From Flavobacterium sp. YO12 (lineage in GTDB: Bacteria > Bacteroidota > Bacteroidia > Flavobacteriales > Flavobacteriaceae), in NCBI RefSeq assembly GCF_004119495.1, contig NZ_NRQU01000013.1:1-64000 (forward strand): a stretch of DNA of 64,000 nt. The letters run 5' to 3'. Under the pieces are notes generated by a model, which saw only the letters and a program-made list of their open reading frames with translations, did no database searches and was not told the origin of the DNA. Of this stretch, positions 1 to 6,417 are shown one piece after another (position 1 is the first letter of the stretch; the number at the start of each line of letters is the position of its first letter). Position numbers and translations under genes: made by a program.

Positions 1-130
1 AGTGTTATAAGCATTTTTCCATGGATTATTTTTATTATTTTACTCCTGTTATTTTCTTATTTATATCATTATAAGCACTAACTTATATTAACATTATGAT
101 CCAGAATTTTAGTGTCTGGCATAGGTACAC

Positions 131-493
131 TTACTTTTCATATATCCAAAATTCAGTATCGTACATAAAAATTCCATCAAATCCTTTTTTAGGTCCCTTT
201 TCTTCTAAATTTCTAAATAAAAAATGCTGATCAAACTTTTGATATCGCAAGTATAGATGACATATAAATTCAGAAATAAACCCATATTTCTGAAAAGGTT
301 TTTTTTTATCTAACCAATCTTTGAATTCTAATTTTACAGTTTCACAATCATTATCATCCAAATCCCCATCCCATATTTTTGCAATTTCATCATTTATTAA
401 TGAAAATAATTCTGGGGAATAATTCTCAATATTTATAAAATTAAGAGTTATACTTTTTGATAGCACAATCTGTTTTTCTGCAAAAATATTCAT
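131..493 (-). CDS. Hypothetical protein, possibly truncated
   Basis: This 120-aa protein has no signal peptide or membrane segment. Its C-terminal third carries FISEFICHLYLRY and then KGFDGIFMYDTEFWIYEK, where it stops abruptly. An acidic/aromatic N-terminus followed by a helix and a KGFD...WIYEK stretch is vaguely like the start of PD-(D/E)xK-type nuclease domains such as the DUF1837/HamA group, but this is only an impression from sequence outline. The stop falls where such a domain would need to continue, and the next 130 bases contain no continuation in any frame, so the gene may be a fragment. It is AT-rich like its surroundings, and its neighbour on the left is outside the window. Confidence 0.45.
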   Translation of the reverse strand: MNIFAEKQIVLSKSITLNFINIENYSPELFSLINDEIAKIWDGDLDDNDCETVKLEFKDWLDKKKPFQKYGFISEFICHLYLRYQKFDQHFLFRNLEEKGPKKGFDGIFMYDTEFWIYEK

Positions 494-753
494 CTATAAA
501 AAGTTATTAAATCATTAAAAACAAATTCAAATTTTTATTCATTTCTCTATTTGGTACAATTTCAATTTATAAAAATCACCTATTGTCCAAAGATGCATTA
601 GATTTCTCTAGTAATTTTACGGTAAACCGTAATCTTAAGTAAATTGATAATCTTTATTTCAAATATATACAATCAAAAAGCCTTCAAACCAAGTACAAAC
701 ACCTGATTTAAAAGCCAACTTTTTTTGCCACAAAGGCGCTAAGACGCAAAGTT

Positions 754-880
754 TGTCATTTCGAGGAAGGAGACTCGAGCGATAGCGAACTGGCGAAGCA
801 AATCGCACTAGAAACTCCGCACAGAATGTCACCAATCTTTGTTGAATCCCGCGTGTGATTTCTCCTTCGTCGAAATGACA
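754..880. repeat. Dispersed inverted repeat (GTCATTTCGA family), copy 1
   Basis: The element begins GTCATTTCGAGGAAGGAGA and ends TCTCCTTCGTCGAAATGAC, so its ends are inverted copies. The middle contains CTCGAGCGATAGCGAA. At least four other clear copies occur between genes in this window. It fills most of the 434-bp stretch between the two hypothetical genes; the rest is AT-rich and I see no gene in it. A fragment of a second repeat family (TTTGCCACAAAGGCGCTAAG) sits just upstream, around 727-752. Confidence 0.8.
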
Positions 881-927
881 TAAAATGAGGAAAAACCTTT
901 GTACTTTTGTAACACTATTATTTGAAA

Positions 928-1434
928 TTACAAGTTTTCATTTAGCCATTTCTCAGCCTTTTCGATCACTTCTCCCTCGATAGTATCTAAATTAAGATCT
1001 TTGTAATACCAATTGACTTCGCCTGCTGATAAATCATCCCAAACATATTGAAGAACCGAGAAATCAACTATTTCTTTGTCTACAGCAAATTCGAAATAGA
1101 AATGCAGCATATTTTTCAAATTGCCTCTCACATTCTCTTGTTTCGCTATTTTGTTTAGAAAATATCTTATATGACTTTTTTGAGACTCTTCTTCATTTTT
1201 TGCCGTTAAATTTAATTCTGAAAAAACGGCTTCTAGATAAGGTTGAATTTCATCAGAATCAATTGGTTTATAGAAACAAGCAAGCGTATAAATAGCTTCG
1301 CTCTCATAGCCTGAATTGATCAATTCGATTGCCCAGTCTTCAATTAAATCAATATTTAGAAATTTATAAATATGAAAGGTCAGAATGTAATCTGTCAGTA
1401 TTTCAAAATCTCTATTTACTATTTCCATGTTCAT
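928..1434 (-). CDS. Hypothetical protein
   Basis: This 168-aa protein is acidic, soluble and predicted to be all-helical, with no signal peptide. It contains runs such as YESEAIYTLACFYKP and LHFYFEFAVDKEIVDFSVLQYVWDD. I do not recognise the family. Small acidic helical orphans flanked by repeats are often immunity-type proteins in Bacteroidetes, but nothing adjacent looks like a matching toxin, so that is only a guess. The start is ATG at 1434, with a second ATG two codons inside that could serve equally. It is isolated between two copies of the GTCATTTCGA repeat. Confidence 0.55.
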   Translation of the reverse strand: MNMEIVNRDFEILTDYILTFHIYKFLNIDLIEDWAIELINSGYESEAIYTLACFYKPIDSDEIQPYLEAVFSELNLTAKNEEESQKSHIRYFLNKIAKQENVRGNLKNMLHFYFEFAVDKEIVDFSVLQYVWDDLSAGEVNWYYKDLNLDTIEGEVIEKAEKWLNENL

Positions 1435-1497
1435 TTTTTTTATTGCGCAATCCCGATAACCATCTAGATTACAGATTCCAGCACATTTAAAATAATT

Positions 1498-1555
1498 TTT
1501 ATAAATAATCTGCGAGCATCTGCTTAAATCTTTTTAAATCTGCGTAAAAAAATCT
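1498..1555. repeat. Fragment of the 'CTGCGTAAA' dispersed repeat
   Basis: This AT-rich stretch contains ATCTGCGAGCATCTGC and AAATCTGCGTAAAAAAATC. The same words recur at 3296-3390 and 45585-45645. It is part of the 352-bp gene-free gap before rtcB, which otherwise holds the next GTCATTTCGA repeat and a perfect palindrome. Confidence 0.5.
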
Positions 1556-1580
1556 TTACAGTCAAAGTAACCACAAAGTT

Positions 1581-1710
1581 TGTCATTTCGACCGAAGGGA
1601 GACTCGAGCGATAGCGAACAGACGAAGTAAATCGCACTAGAAACTCCGCACAAAATGTCGCCAATCTTTGTGGAATCCCGCGTGTGATTTCTCCTTACAT
1701 CGAAATGACA
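1581..1710. repeat. Dispersed inverted repeat (GTCATTTCGA family), copy 2
   Basis: This is nearly identical to copy 1 over its full length, including the interior AATCGCACTAGAAACTCCGC and the ending CGAAATGACATAAAATGAG. The right arm reads TCTCCTTACATCGAAATGAC and the left arm GTCATTTCGACCGAAGGGA, so the arms have diverged slightly. Confidence 0.8.
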
Positions 1711-1732
1711 TAAAATGAGAAAACGTTATGTT

Positions 1733-1752
1733 AGACGCACTGCAGTGCGTCT
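1733..1752. repeat. Perfect 20-bp palindrome
   Basis: The sequence AGACGCACTGCAGTGCGTCT is its own reverse complement over all 20 bases. It lies downstream of rtcB (which ends at 1787 on the minus strand), so it could act in 3'-end formation, but no T-run follows on that strand. It is more likely another mobile intergenic repeat. Confidence 0.6.
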
Positions 1753-1786
1753 CTACACTGAACACTAAAAAACTGATCACTGACCA

Positions 1787-3208
1787 CTAATCCTCCCTGC
1801 TTCCATCATCTGCCATTCTCACTAATTTAGGTGTAAACTTTGCTACAACATCTACTAAATCCTGTTGTGCTTCCATGACCTGATTGATATCTTTATACGC
1901 CATTGGAGCTTCGTCAAGACCTGCTCCGATAAGCGTAACGCCATGATCTCTCAGGATCGATTTCATTTCGGATTGTGTGATGTTTTTTATGGCTTGGGTT
2001 CTACTCATTTGTCTTCCTGCTCCATGCGAAGCGGAATTAATGGCGTTCTCCTCGCCTTTTCCTCTCACCAAAAATCCTGGTGCGGTCATACTTCCCGGAA
2101 TGATTCCCATAACGCCTTTTCCTGCTGGGGTTGCTCCTTTTCTATGTACGATCACTTCTTCGCCGTTCCAGATTTCTTTCCAGGCAAAATTATGGTGGTT
2201 TTCGACTTTGGCTAAAATCGTTGCACCCAAAGCGCGTTCCATTTTGTTATGGATAATCTCGTGACAAGCCGAAGCGTAATCTCCCGCCAAATTCATCGCC
2301 AGCCAATATTCCTGACCTAATTGTGAGTTCATATCTAAATACGCCAAGTTTTTTGCCACTTCTGGAAGTTTACATTCGTCTTTGGCGATTTTAGTATAAT
2401 GTCCGGCAATTGTGGCACCCATTCCTCGTGAACCAGAATGCGTTAACAAAGCGACGTATTTTCCTTTTGGGATATTCAAAACCGCATCGTCTTTTGCAAA
2501 TTCCATGATTCCGAATTCCACAAAGTGATTTCCACCACCCGAAGATCCTAATTGCGACCAAGCTTTATCTTTCAAATTCTTCACAAACGGATTCATATTG
2601 AACGTTTCGTTCTCCAAAACCGCATGATCTGATTTATACTGACCGTGAAATCCGTGACCTGCTCCAAACTTAGAATGCGCAATTAATTCTTTTTTGAATT
2701 TAGCTTCATTTTCAAAGTAAAAAGCTTCTGGAATATCATAAACCGACAACGCCATTCTACATCCAATATCAACGCCAACACCATACGGAATAATGGCATT
2801 TTTTGTGGCTAAAACTCCGCCAATCGGTAATCCGTAACCTTGATGCGCGTCTGGCATTAAAGCTCCTGCAACCGTCACAGGCAATTTCATGGCAATTTCC
2901 ATTTGTTTTCTGGCTCCGTCTTCGATATGATCTAATCCGTAAGCCGAATACGCATTCGGATTTTCATTTAAAGCGATGAAATCTTCTGGTTTTTCATTCG
3001 ATTTTTCGATTAAAGCAACAGCCAGTTTGCTGAAGATTTTATCGTCTATATAATGCTCAGGAGTTTCTAAGACGTTTTTGAAATTTGTGATCATTTCGTC
3101 TCTTGTGAATCCGTTTCTTTTGCTGTTTATTTTTAAGGCAATCCCGATTATTTTTCCTTCTGGAAATCCTAATTCTAATATATCTGTACCGTTTATTTGT
3201 GTTTTCAT
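1787..3208 (-). CDS. rtcB: RtcB family RNA-splicing ligase
   Basis: RtcB joins RNA 2',3'-cyclic phosphate or 3'-phosphate ends to 5'-OH ends, using GTP and Mn2+. The family signatures are all present: GVGVDIGC (metal-binding Cys), GSSGGGNHFVE, THSGSRGMG, the His pair in VENHHNFAW, HRKGATPAGKG, and SASHGAGRQMSR, which contains the guanylylated His. It is 473 aa, full length for the family. I place the start at ATG 3208, because the longer frame opens with a TTG seven codons upstream and RtcB proteins normally begin near this point. It lies downstream of, and on the same strand as, the RING/TerD-like gene and the tRNA-like array, which suggests RNA repair or RNA processing rather than housekeeping. 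Confidence 0.96.
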   Translation of the reverse strand: MKTQINGTDILELGFPEGKIIGIALKINSKRNGFTRDEMITNFKNVLETPEHYIDDKIFSKLAVALIEKSNEKPEDFIALNENPNAYSAYGLDHIEDGARKQMEIAMKLPVTVAGALMPDAHQGYGLPIGGVLATKNAIIPYGVGVDIGCRMALSVYDIPEAFYFENEAKFKKELIAHSKFGAGHGFHGQYKSDHAVLENETFNMNPFVKNLKDKAWSQLGSSGGGNHFVEFGIMEFAKDDAVLNIPKGKYVALLTHSGSRGMGATIAGHYTKIAKDECKLPEVAKNLAYLDMNSQLGQEYWLAMNLAGDYASACHEIIHNKMERALGATILAKVENHHNFAWKEIWNGEEVIVHRKGATPAGKGVMGIIPGSMTAPGFLVRGKGEENAINSASHGAGRQMSRTQAIKNITQSEMKSILRDHGVTLIGAGLDEAPMAYKDINQVMEAQQDLVDVVAKFTPKLVRMADDGSRED

Positions 3209-3220
3209 TTTTTCTTTTTT

Positions 3221-3413
3221 AAGGGACAAAGGTCCAGAGGTTCATAGGTGCAAAGGTTTTACACTGCTGCGCAGTTATTTTGCGTAGGTTTTTTATTTCA
3301 CGCAGATCTAAAAAGATTTTAGCAGATAAGCGCAGATTATTAATAAAAAATCCTTTTAGATCTGCTTAAATCTGCAAAATCTGCGTGAAACCTTTGCACC
3401 TTTGTCCCTTTGT
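3221..3413. repeat. Nested inverted repeat between rtcB and the RING/TerD gene
   Basis: The outer arms are AAGGGACAAAGG at the left and CCTTTGTCCCTT-like sequence at the right. The inner arms are TTTCACGCAGATCT at 3296 and GATCTGC...ATCTGCGTGAAA ending at 3390. These words are shared with other intergenic regions of the window. It occupies almost the entire 215-bp gap, so if the two flanking genes form one transcript this would be a long hairpin in it. Confidence 0.65.
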
Positions 3414-3423
3414 TACTTTGCTA

Positions 3424-5664
3424 CTAATCAACCAATAATTGCGTCACAACCGCTGGATTCATTGCCCATTGCGCTGTATAAACCTCATCGGCATTTTGAT
3501 CTTCGGTGATGGTTAAACCTTGGGCTTCCGCTTTAAGCTGTAACAAACTACCAATATTCAATTTGCTGTTTAGTTTTGACAACAACGCCTGAACGCCTTT
3601 GAAATCCAAACCACCTACAACCTGACCTCCGAAAGTCATCTCTAACCAAACGATTTCTCTTTTGGCTACATCCAACACTCCAAAAACCAAACCTTTGGCA
3701 AGATTCTGCGTCACACGAACCTGATGATCTACACACGACGGATCGTATGCTACACCTGTTTTCTCCGAAATTTTCATCGGGTGTTTGCTGTTCATCCAAC
3801 CTACAACCAAATTTGGCGTAATACTTCCCTTGATGTATGCATTACAAGTAAAAGTTACAAATTTAGCTTTGGCTTTCGCCAATTCGTCGATATTGATGTT
3901 GATATATTCAGCAGTTCCAATTTTATTCGGAATGCTTCGGATATCACCGCTATGCTGACAACCTGTTGTAGTCAATCGGCTGAAAGAACAAATATCAGAA
4001 CGATCTTCGTAAGCAATATGACAGCTCAAATCCATATCTAAATGTTGCGCTGGCAAATCTTTTCCCCATTGCATAAACAATCGCACTTCGTTACCTTCAA
4101 CTGAGAAACGTGTTCCCATTAAAGCAACTGGCAAATCCTGAACGGTTTCGCTTCGATCTCCTATAGAAACCGGAATGTTAAACAATTGCGGATCGATGTA
4201 GATTGTTTTGTTTGTGTTCGCAATTTTAGAAAATCGTTTTTTCATAGCCAAAAGACACAATTCTTCGATTTGATTTTTCATTGCTTCCAACTGAAAATCT
4301 TCATATAATCCTAATAACTGATTTGCACCAATTCGTTTGTTTATTCCTCCTAAAGGTTTCACACTTCTTTGCATGTTTTTATCAAAATAATTTTGAGCAT
4401 ACATGTTTAAAGTAAACACCAATCGAGCCGGAACTTTATCGATGATTTCTTCAAAATGGGCAATAGTTTCTTCAGCTCCAAACCATAACATATTCGAGAA
4501 TAACGAACGGGCAAATAATCCTGGACGCTGTTTTAATAACGCAAATGTTTTATCGGCATCAAATTTCAATCTTGAAGCATTCACTTCACTTTGCCAAACA
4601 TCATAAACCTTATTGTAAAATACATCCATTAAAGCAATTAATTTCTCAAACCCTTTTCTTTTGCTGTATTCTGCCAAACGCAACGCTCGGATAAAACGAA
4701 CCCACATTCCTCTTTTTGGATGCATCGTTTCGCACATCGCTTCAACTTCCATATTCATATTATTCAGCCAATTCGCCACCATTAAACATTCTTTTCGGGA
4801 ATATTTTAGTTTCAAATCTGTTTGAGACGCAATTCTCGCCTGAACGCTTGTATCTAAAACATTATGGAAATGCTGTGCATTTTTTGATGTTCTTTTGATA
4901 ATCGTTTTTGGCTCGATAATCTGAAGCATTGCTGTGTTTTTATACCACAAGTATCGTAAGATATCAGTTGGTGTTTTCAAAAACTGAGACGCTTGGTCTT
5001 CTTTACCGTTTTCGATCAAAAGATCGATTACCAGCATTAAAGTTTCCTTCATTGCTACTTCTGTTTTTGGTAAAGGCAAGTATTGCATTGCCATTTTTAA
5101 ACTATCTACCTGAGTAGCGTCTAAAGCGGTTTTAGATTGCAATAATGATATATAGAAATCATTTAAATCTTTTTCTGACCATAATTCCAGCATTTTTAAT
5201 TTGCTTCCTTGTCCGATATTTTCCAGTTTTCCGAATTCAAACGGAGTTCCGCAGAACGGACAACCGTTGTATCTTTCTAATGGAAAAGTATTATCTGGAA
5301 TAGTATGGCCGCATTGTAAAGTTGTTCCGTTTTTAGTTTTAAAAACATTTCCGAAATATGTGATAATATGATCCAAAACAGACTCACCTGTCGGGATATT
5401 CCATTCTTTTACCAATGGTGTCCAATTTTTATCAGTTCCTAAAACTTCTCTTAAAACTTCTAAAACCTCGATTTTGTATTTTGGGTTTACATTGTTTAAA
5501 GCATGAAGCAAAGATTCAGAAAATGTGAATCCAAGTTTAGAAACATTGGCTAACAAAACTGAAGTTGTTCCTGATAATTTTTTAACATCATTTGCAATCA
5601 TTTCTGATGGAATGAAAATAGCATTTTGACGTAAACTGATTTTTAATAATTCTCTTGTTTTCAT
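3424..5664 (-). CDS. Large protein with RING-like zinc knuckle and TerD-like C-terminus (MXAN_6230/SCO0854-type)
   Basis: This is a 746-aa soluble protein with no signal peptide. Near residues 118-138, C-x-H followed by C-x2-C (QCGHTIP...GCPFCGTPFEF) makes a half-RING zinc knuckle typical of the bacterial MXAN_6230/SCO0854 RING-domain family. The middle, about residues 150-480, is long and helical. Around residues 540-640, DMDLSCHIAY, a TGCQHSGDI segment and a repeat of hydrophobic strands match the TerD fold (DLDLS, HSGD). TerD-type proteins bind Ca2+ in stress-response systems; I infer a similar module here, and the family's biochemical role is not known to me. The gene sits directly 3' of the tRNA-like array and 5' of rtcB, all on one strand, so an RNA-repair or RNA-sensing role is plausible. 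Confidence 0.8.
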   Translation of the reverse strand: MKTRELLKISLRQNAIFIPSEMIANDVKKLSGTTSVLLANVSKLGFTFSESLLHALNNVNPKYKIEVLEVLREVLGTDKNWTPLVKEWNIPTGESVLDHIITYFGNVFKTKNGTTLQCGHTIPDNTFPLERYNGCPFCGTPFEFGKLENIGQGSKLKMLELWSEKDLNDFYISLLQSKTALDATQVDSLKMAMQYLPLPKTEVAMKETLMLVIDLLIENGKEDQASQFLKTPTDILRYLWYKNTAMLQIIEPKTIIKRTSKNAQHFHNVLDTSVQARIASQTDLKLKYSRKECLMVANWLNNMNMEVEAMCETMHPKRGMWVRFIRALRLAEYSKRKGFEKLIALMDVFYNKVYDVWQSEVNASRLKFDADKTFALLKQRPGLFARSLFSNMLWFGAEETIAHFEEIIDKVPARLVFTLNMYAQNYFDKNMQRSVKPLGGINKRIGANQLLGLYEDFQLEAMKNQIEELCLLAMKKRFSKIANTNKTIYIDPQLFNIPVSIGDRSETVQDLPVALMGTRFSVEGNEVRLFMQWGKDLPAQHLDMDLSCHIAYEDRSDICSFSRLTTTGCQHSGDIRSIPNKIGTAEYININIDELAKAKAKFVTFTCNAYIKGSITPNLVVGWMNSKHPMKISEKTGVAYDPSCVDHQVRVTQNLAKGLVFGVLDVAKREIVWLEMTFGGQVVGGLDFKGVQALLSKLNSKLNIGSLLQLKAEAQGLTITEDQNADEVYTAQWAMNPAVVTQLLVD

Positions 5665-5851
5665 TTTTTTTAATTTTTAAAATTTAGATAATTGCGTTTC
5701 TGAGTTCTACCTAAAAGAGTTTTGAAGTAAGAAACACTTGACCTGAAATTTGACGATAATGGATTAACTAAGCTAAAATGGAGCGGGCTACCGCGAAAGA
5801 AGTAAGTTAATCTTGACCCTCGTTTTTATTAATGATGATTTTAAAACTATG

Positions 5852-5868
5852 TTCGGATTCGAACCGAA
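5852..5868 (-). other. Isolated tRNA T-arm
   Basis: On the minus strand TTCGG-TTCGAAT-CCGAA is a perfect 5-bp stem with a canonical seven-base T-loop. It sits in the 33-nt body enclosed by the paired strands of repeat copy 3. I cannot find a matching acceptor stem, D-arm or anticodon arm around it, so it is a tRNA fragment or mimic and not a second complete tRNA. Confidence 0.7.
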
Positions 5869-5910
5869 ATTAGCCGTTGTCTGAAGTAAGTTTTAATTGA
5901 CCATTAATTG

Positions 5911-6027
5911 TGAAGCAGATGGGATTCGAACCCACGACCCGGACATTAGAAGTGTACGAAGTAAGTTTTGATTGACCTTTGAGGGATAATTTCAAAACTA
6001 CCTGCTCTACCGCTGAGCTACTGCTTC
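5911..6027 (-). tRNA. tRNA-Arg(UCU) cloverleaf interrupted by a 45-nt insert in the anticodon stem
   Basis: Read on the minus strand: acceptor GAAGCAG/CTGCTTC (7 bp, no mismatch), D-stem GCTC/GAGC with loop AGCGGTA, A26, then GG of the anticodon stem. A 45-nt insert (6000-5956) follows. After it come ACA, the loop CTTCTAA (anticodon TCT at 5950-5948), TGTCC, the variable loop GGGTC, the T-arm GTGGG-TTCGAAT-CCCAT, and discriminator A. Removing exactly 45 nt gives a 5-bp anticodon stem GGACA/TGTCC and a standard 72-nt tRNA; no other join gives a perfect stem. CCA is not encoded. The insert starts TAG, ends CTTCGT and contains copy 2 of the repeat motif, whose two strands pair. D-loop position 20 is U, not the A that is an Arg identity element in E. 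coli. It could be a spliced tRNA, a decoy or a tRNA mimic. Confidence 0.82.
5956..6000 (-). other. Intron-like 45-nt insert in tRNA-Arg
   Basis: The insert lies between tRNA positions 28 and 29. Its first nine bases TAGTTTTGA pair with TCAAAAC(T)TA near its 3' end, with one bulged T, and the loop between contains the conserved GGTCAA. The 5' boundary falls immediately before the stem and the 3' boundary six bases after it. It is far too short for a group I intron and does not show the two 3-nt bulges and 4-bp helix of an archaeal bulge-helix-bulge site. Confidence 0.75.
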
Positions 6028-6240
6028 ATAATAATTGAATAAAAAGGTAATGGCGTAAGTGTGTACGTGGAAAGTTTTCGAAGTAACTCAAACTTGACCT
6101 GTTTTATTCTTTATTTTATTTCTATGAACGTTTGTTTTTTATTTCTTGAACAAAGATTTCTAAACTAGTGCGCAATTATTTTGCGCAGTTAAAAAAGAAT
6201 TTTAAATTTGAATAAAACATTTATTTACAAAAATCAAATA

Positions 6241-6404
6241 AGTCCCAGCGGGACGGAATATTTATAGCTTTTTGATCATGCCTAAAAAGAGCCCCAGCGG
6301 GGCGACATGTTTTTTGATAAAGCCAAACTTAAGTATCGCTCCGCTGGAGCTTTATGATTGGGTCTTATAAATTAGCTATAAATATTTAGCTCCACTGGAG
6401 CTTA
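6241..6404. repeat. Palindromic intergenic repeat (CCAGCGGGGC type)
   Basis: The element has GTCCCAGCGGGAC at the left, AGCCCCAGCGGGGC in the middle and GCTCCGCTGGAGC and GCTCCACTGGAGC at the right, each nearly self-complementary. The sequence ATATTTATAGCT near 6256 is answered by AGCTATAAATATT near 6374, so the whole unit is an inverted repeat. This type of element is common between genes in flavobacteria. It fills the rest of the gap between the tRNA-like array and the HD gene. Confidence 0.75.
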
Positions 6405-6417
6405 ATTAAATCTTCTT

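Larger units (their letters stand above)
5694..6099 (-). ncRNA. Array of five structured RNA repeats (GGTCAA-N6-CTTACTTC) containing an interrupted tRNA
   Basis: On the minus strand the word GGTCAA-N6-(C/G)TTACTTC occurs at 6099-6080, 5977-5958, 5902-5883, 5818-5799 and 5743-5724, always with exactly six variable bases. In four copies the variable bases plus C(T)TA pair with a separate strand beginning TAG, with one T always bulged: TAGTTTTGA (6000-5992) for copy 2, TAGTTTTAA (5849-5841) for copy 3, TAGTTAATC (5770-5762) for copy 4, and a weaker AGAAACGC (5701-5694) for copy 5. The pairing covaries. In copy 2 the TAG strand is upstream of the motif; in copies 3-5 it is downstream. No coding frame explains the conservation. 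The array precedes the RING/TerD gene by about 30 bp and is probably its leader or a co-transcribed RNA. Confidence 0.85.

Noticed and set aside
5956..6000. Group I intron or archaeal-type bulge-helix-bulge intron in the tRNA
   Set aside because: 45 nt is far below the size of a group I core, the position is in the anticodon stem, and no pair of 3-nt bulges separated by a 4-bp helix can be drawn at the boundaries.
5694..6099. CRISPR-like array, because of five regularly spaced copies of a short word
   Set aside because: Spacings are unequal (75, 84, 75 and 122 bp), the repeated word is interrupted by six variable bases that pair with other strands, a tRNA lies inside, and no cas gene is near.
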